DNA of 64,000 nt from Lawsonibacter asaccharolyticus (GTDB taxonomy: Bacteria > Bacillota > Clostridia > Oscillospirales > Oscillospiraceae). Both the position numbers and the translations under genes were made by a program. The stretch covers positions 3,162,001-3,226,000 of the forward strand of contig BFBT01000001.1 of NCBI GenBank assembly GCA_003112755.1, read 5' to 3'. This document shows positions 19,199-27,479 of the stretch, piece after piece; position 1 is the stretch's first letter; each line of letters opens with the position of its first letter. The notes beneath the pieces are model-generated. The model searched no databases. It was not told the DNA's origin and was given only the letters and a program-made list of their open reading frames with translations.

Positions 19199-20196
19199 GG
19201 CGCTTCCTCCCATCCCGGGGCAAAGGGGGCGGCGGCCAGCGCCGCCGTCACCCCCTCCCCCGCTGTCTTTTTCAGCAGCAGCGGGCCGCCGCTGGCCAGC
19301 ACCGCCGCCCGCTCGCATACGTTGTCCGTCCCGGTGACCTGACGGACGAAGGGGGAGGGGGTAAACTCCCCCTCCGCCCGGCTCAGCTCCTCCGGGGAAT
19401 AGGTGAGCAGAGGCAGCCGGCGCCGGCGGCACAGCTCCAGCAGGCCGGGCTCCTCCCCCTTGCGGTCGATGGTGCACACCCCCGCCAGCGCGGCTGGATG
19501 GAGCCCCGCCGCCTCCAGCCCGGAGCGGAGGGCCGCCTCCAGCCGTTCCGCCGGGACGCCCCGCCGGCACCCTATCCCGGCCCAGACGATCCTGGGCACC
19601 AGCTTCAGGGCGGGCTCCGGCGTGTCCCGGATGGTGAGCTGGACCTGGGCCGCCTCCTGCCCCGCCGGGACCACTCCCGAGGGGCACTCCCCTGCCACCG
19701 GCCACTGGGACCAGAAGGCCGCCGTCCCCCCCGCCAGCATCCGGGAGGCCACGGGGCGGATCTTCTCCGGGTCGGGGATGGCGCAGCCCAGGCGGCGGGC
19801 CCACTGGTCAAAGGCAAAGATCCCCCGCGCATCGGTAGCGGTAGTGAGGACCGCCTGCCCGCCCAGCAGCCCGGCGATCTCCCGGGCCAGGTCGTTGGCG
19901 CCCCCCAGGTGGCCGGAGAGGATGGGGACAGCGAACCGCCCCAGCTCGTCCACCACCACCACGGCGGGGTCCCGGGCCTTACTCACCAGATGGGGGGCCA
20001 CCGACCGGACCGCGATCCCGGCTGCCCCCACAAAGATCAGGGCCTCCGCGCGGCGGAAGGCGGCGGCGGTCCACTCCTCCGCCCGCTCGCCCTTCCGGGT
20101 ACAGGCGGCGCGGTGCCCGCTCCGCTCCAGGCCGGCCGCCAGCGCGGCGGCCAGCCTCCCCCCATTCTCTGTAAAGGAAATAAGCTCCACAGTCAT
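19195..20196 (-). CDS. cbiG: Cobalt-precorrin-5A hydrolase CbiG
   Basis: 333 residues with the N-terminal (ALIFVGAAGIAVRSVAP, LSGHLGGANDLA), middle and C-terminal (WAGIGCRRGVPAERLEAAL) CbiG regions. CbiG opens the lactone of cobalt-factor/precorrin-5A and releases acetaldehyde. It is specific for the anaerobic route, so the pathway is oxygen-independent. It overlaps cbiF and cbiH by ATGA. Confidence 0.95.
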   Translation of the reverse strand: MTVELISFTENGGRLAAALAAGLERSGHRAACTRKGERAEEWTAAAFRRAEALIFVGAAGIAVRSVAPHLVSKARDPAVVVVDELGRFAVPILSGHLGGANDLAREIAGLLGGQAVLTTATDARGIFAFDQWARRLGCAIPDPEKIRPVASRMLAGGTAAFWSQWPVAGECPSGVVPAGQEAAQVQLTIRDTPEPALKLVPRIVWAGIGCRRGVPAERLEAALRSGLEAAGLHPAALAGVCTIDRKGEEPGLLELCRRRRLPLLTYSPEELSRAEGEFTPSPFVRQVTGTDNVCERAAVLASGGPLLLKKTAGEGVTAALAAAPFAPGWEEAP

Positions 20197-20948
20197 TGGG
20201 ACGCCTCCCGATAGCCGGTGGAAAACCCGGGGTGGTAGAGCTGGCTGCGGTCATAGGGCCCGGCCAGGATGTCCCCCACCACCACCAGCGCGGTCCTGGA
20301 GATCTGGTGGTCCCGCCCGGCCTGGGCCAGTTCTCCCACCGTGCAGCGCACCACCTTCTCCTCCGGCCAAGTCGCCTTATACACCAGGGCAGCTGGAGCA
20401 TCTGACCGGTATCCCCCCTCCATCAGCCGGGCAGACAGTGCCTCCAGCATCCCGGCGGAGAGGAAGATGACCATGGTGGCCCCGTGCCGGGCCAGGGAGG
20501 CGATCTCCTCCCCCTGCGGCACGGGGGTCCGGCCCGCCATGCGGGTGATGATAACGGTCTGGCTCACCCCGGGCAGGGTGTACTCCGCCCCCAGGGCCGC
20601 CGCTGCCCCGCAGAAGGAGGACACCCCCGGGGTCACGTCCCAGGGGATGCCCCGCCGGTCCAGGGCGTCCATCTGCTCCCGCACCGCACCGTACAGACAG
20701 GGGTCGCCGGTGTGGAGGCGTACCGTCTCCTGCCCCGCCGCCTCTGCGCGCTCCACCGCCTCCAGCACCTGCTCCAGCGTCATGCGGGCACTGTCATAGA
20801 TCCGCGCGCTGTCCCTGCACAGCCCCAGAAGGGCCGGGTTGACCAGGCTGCCCGCATAGATGACGCAGTCCGCCCCCCGAAGCAGCTCCGCTCCCCGCAG
20901 GGTGATCAGGTCGGGCGCACCCGGCCCGGCCCCTACAAAATGGACCAT
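20193..20948 (-). CDS. cbiF: (Cobalt-)precorrin-4 C11-methyltransferase CbiF/CobM
   Basis: 251 residues. VHFVGAGPGAPDLITLRGAE at the N-terminus, HTGDPCLYGAVREQMDAL, DVTPGVSSFCGAAAALGAEYTLPG and ITRMAGRTPVP fit CbiF/CobM. It methylates C-11. A 25-nt gap separates it from the ICMT-like gene upstream, the loosest join within the block. Confidence 0.96.
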   Translation of the reverse strand: MVHFVGAGPGAPDLITLRGAELLRGADCVIYAGSLVNPALLGLCRDSARIYDSARMTLEQVLEAVERAEAAGQETVRLHTGDPCLYGAVREQMDALDRRGIPWDVTPGVSSFCGAAAALGAEYTLPGVSQTVIITRMAGRTPVPQGEEIASLARHGATMVIFLSAGMLEALSARLMEGGYRSDAPAALVYKATWPEEKVVRCTVGELAQAGRDHQISRTALVVVGDILAGPYDRSQLYHPGFSTGYREASQ

Positions 20949-20973
20949 GGAAAAAGCCTCCTTCCCACACGGA

Positions 20974-21501
20974 TCAGAGATACCGCCTGACCCGCTTCCG
21001 ATACGCCTCGTAGGGTGCGCCGAACTGCTCCCTGCACCACCGCTCCTCCGCCAGGATGATCCAGTGCTCCGAGAGCTGGAACAGCAGGACCAGGGCGGCC
21101 AGGAGCCGGGAGCGGGTCAGCAGGACGCACCCCGCAAAATACACGAAATAGGACACATACATGGGGTTGCGGGAGAACCGGTAGAGGCCGTCCTCCCGGA
21201 AAGGGCCCGGGGAGGGCCTTCCGAAACTCACCACCGCCCCCGCGCACAGGGCCAGCCCCAAAAGGTACAGGACAAGTCCCGCCCAAAAGGGCCAGGCGCC
21301 CTCCACCTCCGCCCGCTGTGCGCAGAGACACACCAGCACCCCGGCGGAGGAGAGCTGATAGACCCAATAGGCCAGCCGTTCCCTGCCCCCCATGGGGGGT
21401 ATGTGGGCGGCGCGGCCCAGTCCGTCCCTTCCCAGCCGGCCCAGGAGCCCAAATCGGAGCAGCAGGAAGGGGAACAGCAGGAGCAGACCGGACACGCCCA
21501 T
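20974..21501 (-). CDS. Isoprenylcysteine carboxyl methyltransferase (ICMT)-like integral membrane protein
   Basis: 175 residues with four or five hydrophobic helices and the ICMT/PEMT-type C-terminal signature (GLYRFSRNPMYVSYFVYFAG, then EHWIILAEERWCREQFG and YEAYRKRVRRYL), which forms a SAM site at the membrane. It stops 25 nt before cbiF and starts 1 nt from the cbiL stop, so it lies inside the cobalamin unit. Bacterial members methylate unknown, often small or lipid, substrates. A role in corrinoid metabolism is only suggested by position. Confidence 0.8.
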   Translation of the reverse strand: MGVSGLLLLFPFLLLRFGLLGRLGRDGLGRAAHIPPMGGRERLAYWVYQLSSAGVLVCLCAQRAEVEGAWPFWAGLVLYLLGLALCAGAVVSFGRPSPGPFREDGLYRFSRNPMYVSYFVYFAGCVLLTRSRLLAALVLLFQLSEHWIILAEERWCREQFGAPYEAYRKRVRRYL

Positions 21502-21502
21502 G

Positions 21503-22195
21503 TCACGGCACCAGAAGGGTGGTGAAGTAGCTGCCGGACTGGGGAGCGTCCTTCAGGCTCTCTGCCGCCTGCTCCCCCGGCAGGCCGCAGTTCTGCACCA
21601 TGGCCGAGCTCTCCAGCAGGCCCCGGCTCTCCAGCGCCTCCAGCACCTGGGGCAGGGCCCGGCCGGACTTCATCAGCACCTTTGTCCCCGGCAGGTCCAG
21701 GGCCTCCTCCAGGGGGAAGCCCCCCGCCGGGACGATGTGGACCGGCAGGTCCATCTCCGTCAGGCTCCGGCCCAGCCGGGCCGCGGCGGCGCAGAAGCTG
21801 GGGACCCCCGGGACCCGGACACAGCGGCAGCCCTCCTCCTCCAGCAGCTGGGCCACATAGGCACTGCTGGCGAAGAGAGACACGTCCCCCAGCACCGGCA
21901 TGGCCACATCTGTCCCCCGGTCCAGCAGGGCGCGCACCGCCTCCGCCGCTCGCCGGTGGGCCTGGCGGCGTTTCTCCTCATCCCGGGACATGGCAAAGTC
22001 TATAAAGTGTATCTCCTTGTCAGTCAGATCCGCACCTGCCTGGGCGATCTCCAAGGCCAGGGAGTCCCCCGCCGGCGTGCGGGGGACAGCCAGGACGGGA
22101 CAGTCCTCCAGCACCCGCACCGCCTTCCGGGTCATCAGTTCCGGGTCCCCGGGTCCCACCCCTACGGCGTAAAATGTTCCTCTTTCGCTCTCCAT
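21503..22195 (-). CDS. cbiL: (Cobalt-)precorrin-2 C20-methyltransferase CbiL/CobI
   Basis: 230 residues from ATG 22195. FYAVGVGPGDPELMTRKAVR, VLGDVSLFASSAYVAQLL and VPGVPSFCAAAARLG are typical. It methylates C-20 in the first step after cobalt insertion in this route. The start lies 34 nt inside the cbiD 3' end, so the two genes overlap in different frames. Confidence 0.95.
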   Translation of the reverse strand: MESERGTFYAVGVGPGDPELMTRKAVRVLEDCPVLAVPRTPAGDSLALEIAQAGADLTDKEIHFIDFAMSRDEEKRRQAHRRAAEAVRALLDRGTDVAMPVLGDVSLFASSAYVAQLLEEEGCRCVRVPGVPSFCAAAARLGRSLTEMDLPVHIVPAGGFPLEEALDLPGTKVLMKSGRALPQVLEALESRGLLESSAMVQNCGLPGEQAAESLKDAPQSGSYFTTLLVP

Positions 22196-23316
22196 ATGTT
22201 CAAGATCTCCTTTGCAGTCCCGGTCATCCCCAGCAGGCCCCGGGTATTGGTGAACAGTACGCCGCCGCAGCGGCAGGACGTCCCCGCCCGCCGCTCCAGG
22301 TGTGCCTGGAGGGCGGACAGCAGGCTGTCCATGGTCCGGTCCAGCAGGCCGGCCTCCGCCAGGATGTCCAGTCCGGCGTCGGTGGTGGCGCTGCCCATCA
22401 GGGCCCGGGCAGTCTCCTGGCCGGCCCCGCACAGGGCCGCGTGGGCGCACAGGATCTCCATGCGGCAGTCCGCCCAGCGGGAGTGGGTGTTCATCACGCC
22501 CCCCGCCACCTTCACCAGCTTGCCCAGATGGCCCACCAGGATCAGCTGCCTGATCCCCGCCTCCGCGGCGCGGTCCAGGGCCTCACCGATAAAGTTAGAA
22601 CACTTTACTATCCCGATATCAGAAGGGATCAGGCCGCTCTCCGCCAAAAAATCGGCCCCATAGTTGCCTGGGGTCAGCACCACCCGGTCCGCCCCCTCCG
22701 CCGCCGCCTGGCGCAGCTCCAGGGCGATGGTCTCCACCAGGGCCTGGGCGCTCATGGGCTCCACGATGCCGGAGGTGCCCAGGATGGAGATGCCCCCCTC
22801 CACCCCCAGCTGAGGATTGAAGGTCCGGCGGGCGGCCTCCTCCCCCCCGGGAACGGAGATGGTGATCTCCAGTCCCCCGGCGTAGCCCAGGGCCGCCGCC
22901 TCTTCCTCCGCCGCCCGGGCGATCATCCTCCGGGGCACCGAGTTGATGGCCGCCTCCCCCACCGGCTGGTCCAGCCCCGGCCGGGTGACCCGGCCCACCC
23001 CGGGTCCCCCCAGGATGGCCGTCCCCCCCTCCGCCCTGCGGCGGACCGTGGCCCGGATGGGCAGCCCGTGGGTGGCGTCCACGTCATCTCCCCCATCCTT
23101 CTCCACGGAGCAGGCGGCGGTCTCTCCGTCCGCGACGCAGTCCAGCAGGGGGGCCTCCACCATCCAGTCTCTGGGGGTGTTCAGGGAGATCAGGTCCGGG
23201 GCCCGCCCCGTGAGGAGCAGCCGCACCGCCCCCGCCGCCGCCATGGCGGCGCAGGTCCCGGTGGTGCGTCCGCAGCGCAGGCGCTTCCCGCCCGCAGTAA
23301 TGTAGTGCTCCGGCAT
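22162..23316 (-). CDS. cbiD: Cobalt-precorrin-5B C1-methyltransferase CbiD
   Basis: 384 residues. The N-terminus LRCGRTTGTCAAMAAAGAVR and the VLTPGNYGADFLAE and LVGHLGKLVKVAGGVMNTHS blocks are diagnostic of CbiD. It adds the C-1 methyl in the anaerobic pathway. It follows cbiK by 33 nt and overlaps cbiL by 34 nt. Length is normal. Confidence 0.96.
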   Translation of the reverse strand: MPEHYITAGGKRLRCGRTTGTCAAMAAAGAVRLLLTGRAPDLISLNTPRDWMVEAPLLDCVADGETAACSVEKDGGDDVDATHGLPIRATVRRRAEGGTAILGGPGVGRVTRPGLDQPVGEAAINSVPRRMIARAAEEEAAALGYAGGLEITISVPGGEEAARRTFNPQLGVEGGISILGTSGIVEPMSAQALVETIALELRQAAAEGADRVVLTPGNYGADFLAESGLIPSDIGIVKCSNFIGEALDRAAEAGIRQLILVGHLGKLVKVAGGVMNTHSRWADCRMEILCAHAALCGAGQETARALMGSATTDAGLDILAEAGLLDRTMDSLLSALQAHLERRAGTSCRCGGVLFTNTRGLLGMTGTAKEILNIWRAKEEHFTP

Positions 23317-23349
23317 CGGCAGCTCCTTTCCCGCGGCATGTCTCTTCTC

Positions 23350-24117
23350 TCAGGACCCGGCCCGAAGCTCCTCCAGGCGGCGGACATAGAGGGCCTGTAC
23401 CTGGGGCAGGGCCCCCAGTCCGGTGAGCCGGCAGGACACGGCATGCCCCCGGCTCTGGAGGAGCCTTTTCCAGCTGTCCGGCCCCTCCCCCGCCATGTCG
23501 TGGAGGGCGTGGTCCCCGGCCACCAGCATCAGCGGCACCAGCTCCACGGCGGGGGCGGTGACCAGCGGCAGCACCTCCTCCACCCTGGGCCGGCCCTCCA
23601 CCGTGGCCACCACCAGGTCGTCCCGCCCGGCCAGATGGAAGATGCCCTGGAGGGCCGGGTAGACCAGGTCGGCGGATCTGTGGGTCCCGTGGCCCATGAA
23701 CAGGGTCTGGGCCCCCTCTGCCGGGGGGATCAGGTCCATCAGCGCCCCGCCCAGCTCCCTCAGGTCCTCCGGCGTCCCCAGCAGGGGGCGGGAGAGCCTC
23801 AGTGCGGGAAAGCGGCCCTCCCACCGGGCGGCGGTCTTCCTTATTTTATCATATTCCGCGCCCGGGAGCAAATGGGTGGGCACGATCAGGGGGCACTCTA
23901 TCCCCTCCGCCGCCATCTGCTCCAGGGCACCGGCCACATCCGGGACCGCGATCCCCCGGTCCCCCAGCCGCGCCCGGACCAGACCGCTGGTGTAGGCCCG
24001 GAAGAGGGGCAGCTCCGGGGCGGCGGCGGACAGCGCCTGCTCCACCCCCTCCAGGTCCCGGCTCCGGGCCTGGTCCACCGTGGTGCCGAAGCTGACGGCC
24101 AGAATGGCTTCTCTCAT
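23350..24117 (-). CDS. cbiK: Sirohydrochlorin cobaltochelatase CbiK
   Basis: 255 residues. The N-terminus EAILAVSFGTTVDQAR and the two histidine sites MGHGTH (H143, H146) and VAGDHALHDMAG (H203) match the CbiK chelatase, which inserts Co2+ into sirohydrochlorin. No signal peptide, so it is the cytoplasmic type. It overlaps the ABC ATPase stop by ATGA and is the first biosynthetic gene after the transporter. Confidence 0.95.
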   Translation of the reverse strand: MREAILAVSFGTTVDQARSRDLEGVEQALSAAAPELPLFRAYTSGLVRARLGDRGIAVPDVAGALEQMAAEGIECPLIVPTHLLPGAEYDKIRKTAARWEGRFPALRLSRPLLGTPEDLRELGGALMDLIPPAEGAQTLFMGHGTHRSADLVYPALQGIFHLAGRDDLVVATVEGRPRVEEVLPLVTAPAVELVPLMLVAGDHALHDMAGEGPDSWKRLLQSRGHAVSCRLTGLGALPQVQALYVRRLEELRAGS

Positions 24118-24896
24118 ATCGATTCCTCCCCTTCGTTTCGGATGGGCTGAAAAAAGATGCGCAGGCAGCCCCGGCTGTCCCGCGCCACCTCCGCCTCCAC
24201 CTCATAGATCTCCCGGAGGAGCTCCGGGGTCAGCACCTCCTCCGGTGTGCCCGAGGCGGCCACGCGGCCAGCCTTCATCACATAGAGCCGCTGGCAGTAC
24301 AGGGCCGCCAGATTCAGGTCGTGGATGGCCGCCACCACCGTCCGGCCCAGGACCCGCACCAGCTCCATCAGCTGGAGCTGATATTTGATGTCCAGATGGT
24401 TGGTGGGCTCGTCCAGGATCAGGCAGGGGGTGTCCTGGACCAGGGCCCGGGCGATGAGCACACGCTGCTTCTCCCCGCCGGACAGGGTGGTGTAGCTCTG
24501 CTCCCGCACCTCCTCCAGCTGGGTGAGGCGGAGCACCCGGTCCACCAGCGACCGGTCCTGCCCATTGTCGGCCTCCAGCAGTCCCTTCCGGGCGTGCCGC
24601 CCCATGCGGACCACCTCCTCCACCGTAAAGTCGAAGCCGCTCTCGTGCTCCTGGACCACCACGGCCAGCCGCTGGGCCATCTCCCGGCCGCTCATGGCCA
24701 GCAGGTCCTCCCCCATGAGGAATGCCCGCCCCGCCCTGGGGCGGAGCACTTTGTAGAGGTTCTTCAGCAGAGTGGACTTTCCGCTCCCATTGGGCCCGAT
24801 GATGCCAACGAACTCCCCCGCCTCCGCCCGCAGGCTGATCTCGTACAAGATCTCCCTGTCCCGGGTCCCATAGGAGATCCCCTCCGCAGAGAGCAT
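24114..24896 (-). CDS. btuD: Cobalamin-type ABC importer ATPase (BtuD/FecE family)
   Basis: 260 residues from ATG 24896, chosen because AAGGAGGGG lies 5-6 nt upstream; an ATG at 24926 would overlap the permease and lacks a ribosome site. Walker A GPNGSGKST, signature LSGGEKQRV and Walker B CLILDEPTNHLD are intact. It energises the BtuC-like permease. The substrate call rests on the B12 riboswitch upstream; siderophore ATPases look alike. Confidence 0.9.
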   Translation of the reverse strand: MLSAEGISYGTRDREILYEISLRAEAGEFVGIIGPNGSGKSTLLKNLYKVLRPRAGRAFLMGEDLLAMSGREMAQRLAVVVQEHESGFDFTVEEVVRMGRHARKGLLEADNGQDRSLVDRVLRLTQLEEVREQSYTTLSGGEKQRVLIARALVQDTPCLILDEPTNHLDIKYQLQLMELVRVLGRTVVAAIHDLNLAALYCQRLYVMKAGRVAASGTPEEVLTPELLREIYEVEAEVARDSRGCLRIFFQPIRNEGEESI

Positions 24897-24915
24897 GGCG
24901 CTCCCCTCCTTTTCT

Positions 24916-25983
24916 TCAAAATTCATAGCGCCGCACCCGGATCATCCATAAAAACAAGGGGGCCCCGATGAAGGCAGTGATGATGCCCACCGGGATCTCC
25001 TCCGGCCGGACGGCCAGCCGGGCCCCCACGTCCATCCAGATCATAAAGACGGCCCCGCACAGGGCGGACAGGGGGATCAGGCGGCGGTGGTCCGCCCCCA
25101 CCACAGACCGGACCAGATGGGGGATGACCAGCCCCACGAAGCCGATGCAGCCGCTCACCGCCACAGCGGAGGCAGTGAGCAGGGCGGAGGACAGGATGAG
25201 CACTCCCCGCACCCGGTCCAGATCCACCCCCAGGGTGACGGCGGAGCTGTCCCCCATGAGCATGGCGTTCAGGGGACGGGCCAGGGCCATCAGCACCAGG
25301 AACAGGGGCGGAAGGATCAGTGCCAGCAGGGGCAGGTCCTCCCATTTGGCGCTGCCCAGCCCGCCCAGCATCCAGAAGGTGGCCTCCCGCACCGCGGCGT
25401 CATCCGGGGCAGTATAGACGAGATAATTGGTAAAGGCCTGAAACATGGCGGAGACCGCCACCCCCACCAGGATCAGCCGGACGGGGGTGACGGCGCCGCC
25501 GGAGCGGGACAGGCCGTACACCAGCAGGATGGACACCAGCGCCCCCACAAAGGCGCCGGCGGGGACGGAGAGCCGCCCCATGGGCAGCCACACCCCCACC
25601 AGCATGGCCAGCACGGCCCCCAGGGAGGCCCCGGAGGAGATGCCCAGCACGTAGGGTTCCGCCAGGGGATTTCGGGTGAAAGCCTGCATCCCCACCCCGG
25701 ACAGGGTGAGGGCGGCCCCCACCAGCATCCCCAGCAGCACCCGGGGGGCGCGGAGGTGCCAGACGATATTCTGTGTGCTGTCCCGGATGCCCTCCAGGCT
25801 GATCCAGTCCCCCAGGCCCAGGGGGGTAAGCAGACGGTGGAGCATCACCCGCCACACCTCCGGGAAGGGAATGGTCACCGGCCCCAGGCTGATGCCCAGC
25901 ACCACGGAGAGCATCAGGACCGCCAGCAGGGCCAGACAGGCCAGCCCGGTATGCGCCCGGACCGCACGGCACAGCCTTTTCAT
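24916..25983 (-). CDS. btuC: FecCD/BtuC-family ABC importer permease
   Basis: 355 residues from ATG 25983. About ten hydrophobic helices with the family blocks LRAPRVLLGMLVGAALTLSG, MQAFTRNPLAEPYVLGISSG and GFVGLVIPHLVRSVVGADHR. It forms the membrane channel of a type II importer. It starts 10 nt after the stop of the binding protein gene and overlaps nothing important downstream. Substrate inferred as cobalamin or cobinamide from riboswitch control. Confidence 0.92.
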   Translation of the reverse strand: MKRLCRAVRAHTGLACLALLAVLMLSVVLGISLGPVTIPFPEVWRVMLHRLLTPLGLGDWISLEGIRDSTQNIVWHLRAPRVLLGMLVGAALTLSGVGMQAFTRNPLAEPYVLGISSGASLGAVLAMLVGVWLPMGRLSVPAGAFVGALVSILLVYGLSRSGGAVTPVRLILVGVAVSAMFQAFTNYLVYTAPDDAAVREATFWMLGGLGSAKWEDLPLLALILPPLFLVLMALARPLNAMLMGDSSAVTLGVDLDRVRGVLILSSALLTASAVAVSGCIGFVGLVIPHLVRSVVGADHRRLIPLSALCGAVFMIWMDVGARLAVRPEEIPVGIITAFIGAPLFLWMIRVRRYEF

Positions 25984-25993
25984 CCCGCCGCGC

Positions 25994-26995
25994 TCACTGG
26001 AAGCAGTCCGGGTGGAAGGACCGGGCAAATTTTTCGATGGTGTCCCCCGTCATGGAGGAGGCGAAGGACTCGCACAGGGTCACCGAGGTGATGCGGCCGT
26101 CCCGAATGGCAGGCACGTCCGCCAGAGCAGGATTTTCCTTCAGCTCCTCGATCTTCTCCTCCAGGGAGGTGCTGCCGTAGTCGTTGATGACGATGACCTC
26201 CGGGGCCCGTTCCACCACCTCTTCCCAGCTGACGGTGGCCCAGGTGGTGTCCATGTCCTCAAAAATATTGACGCCCCCGGCGTGGGAGATCAGCTTGGCG
26301 GTGAAGTTATCCCCGCAGGTGTAGGCGCCCCCCTCCTGGGCCATGTCGTAGACAAAGACCTTCACCGGCTCGGCCCCGGCGACCGCCTCCTCCACGGCGG
26401 CGATCTGCTCCTTCATGGCGCTGACGATCTCCTCCGCCCGGTCCTCTACCTGGAAGATGCGGCCCAGATCATAGAAGTCCTGGTAGACCACGTCCACGTC
26501 GGCCCCCACGGTGTAGCCTTCGATGGAGGACAGGGACATGATGCCGTAGCCGCTGAGGGTGTCGTGGGTGGTGTTGTTCTTCTCGCTGAAAGAGCTGGAG
26601 CGGCCGTAGACGAAGTCGGGCTCCAGGGAGAGGATGGTCTCCAGGGAGATGTAGCTCTCCGCCACGGTGGGAATGGCCTCATACTCCTCCCGCCACTGGG
26701 GATTGACCTGGGTGTTGTTGTAGGCGGTGGCAATGATCTTGTCCCCCAGGCCCAGGGCCATCAGCTCGTCGCCGGCGTTGGGGTTGCAGGAGATGATAGT
26801 CTCGGGGACGTGGGTGAAGGTCACCTCCTGGCCGTCCTTGGTGGTCAGAGTGAAGGGGAAGCCGCTCTCCTCCTGGGTGTGGCTGCTGGAGGCGGACTGG
26901 GCGCTCTGGCTGTCCGTTTCGCCGGAGCACGCAGTCAGACCCACGGTCAGGGTCATGGCCAGCAGGGCTGCAAGGGACTTCTTTGGGGTTTTCAT
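25994..26995 (-). CDS. btuF: Substrate-binding lipoprotein of B12-type ABC importer (BtuF-like)
   Basis: 333 residues. Lipoprotein signal with lipobox LTAC (KSLAALLAMTLTVG then LTACSGE), so it is membrane-anchored outside. The periplasmic-binding-protein fold of class III is visible in TIISCNPNAGDELMALGLGDK, SLETILSLEPDFVYGR and RAPEVIVINDYGS. It is the first gene under the cobalamin riboswitch. BtuF-like is inferred from that control; a siderophore-binding role cannot be excluded from sequence. Confidence 0.9.
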   Translation of the reverse strand: MKTPKKSLAALLAMTLTVGLTACSGETDSQSAQSASSSHTQEESGFPFTLTTKDGQEVTFTHVPETIISCNPNAGDELMALGLGDKIIATAYNNTQVNPQWREEYEAIPTVAESYISLETILSLEPDFVYGRSSSFSEKNNTTHDTLSGYGIMSLSSIEGYTVGADVDVVYQDFYDLGRIFQVEDRAEEIVSAMKEQIAAVEEAVAGAEPVKVFVYDMAQEGGAYTCGDNFTAKLISHAGGVNIFEDMDTTWATVSWEEVVERAPEVIVINDYGSTSLEEKIEELKENPALADVPAIRDGRITSVTLCESFASSMTGDTIEKFARSFHPDCFQ

Positions 26996-27025
26996 CTGTT
27001 TTTCCTTCCTTTTTTCCGCGGCACG

Positions 27026-27062
27026 AAAAACACCTCTCTCCAGACATTCTGAAAAGAGGTGT
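27026..27062 (-). terminator. Riboswitch expression-platform terminator
   Basis: On the minus strand ACACCTCT (27055-27062) pairs with AGAGGTGT (27030-27037), followed by a run of T. It lies between the B12-box aptamer and the start of the binding-protein gene, as expected for a transcription-terminating cobalamin riboswitch. Confidence 0.8.
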
Positions 27063-27134
27063 GAGACAACAAAGCACGGTCCCAGCCTTTCCGGCCGCGC
27101 CAAATTCTCCCCAGATGATTGGTCCGACCACCCG

Positions 27135-27345
27135 GGAGTGTCTGCCCTCTCTCGGCAGTATCCTCCAGCAGGCAGGTCTTCCGGCTCGGGTTCCCAGCCT
27201 CCGGTCCGCCTTCCCATGGGGCCCCTCCCCACAGTGGCTGATGAACCGGCGCTCACCCATACGGCGGCGGTCCCGCGCGGGCCTCTCACCCGCTTCCCTA
27301 TTCTCCCGGCCGGCCCTTTCCGGGCCCCGGGCACCTTCTGGCGCT
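27135..27345 (-). ncRNA. Cobalamin (B12) riboswitch aptamer
   Basis: On the minus strand the B12 box GAGCCGGAAGACCTGCC (27171-27187) is present near the 3' end of the aptamer. It is preceded by the paired GC-rich core (GGTGCCCGG..., GGGAAGCGGGTGAGA, CAGCCACTGTGGGG). The gene order (BtuF-type lipoprotein, importer, corrin enzymes) fits. High adenosyl- or other cobalamin should favour the terminator at 27026-27062 and silence about 12 kb of genes. Boundaries are approximate. Confidence 0.9.
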
Positions 27346-27356
27346 TTGTCGGTCCT

Positions 27357-27385
27357 ATTGTACCGGATACGGCGGCCCCTGTCAA
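27357..27385 (-). promoter_or_regulatory. Consensus promoter of the cobalamin unit
   Basis: TTGACA (minus strand, 27380-27385), 17-bp spacer, TACAAT (27357-27362), a few bases ahead of the riboswitch aptamer. Confidence 0.8.
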
Positions 27386-27413
27386 TGCGCAGGCGGCGCT
27401 TTTGTGAGGCCGA

Positions 27414-27442
27414 TTGACAGATCGGGTCCGTTCTGCTATGAT
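27414..27442 (+). promoter_or_regulatory. Consensus promoter of the AbrB-like gene
   Basis: TTGACA (27414-27419), 17-bp spacer, TATGAT (27437-27442). It is back-to-back with the cobalamin-unit promoter; the two -35 boxes form an inverted TGTCAAT...ATTGACA pair 28 bp apart. Confidence 0.8.
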
Positions 27443-27479
27443 GTGCCCGATTCATCAGACCAGAAAGGACGTGGTTTCA

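Noticed and set aside
26996..27407. Frames through the B12 riboswitch region in both directions
   Set aside because: The region is explained by promoter, aptamer and terminator; the translations have no domain.
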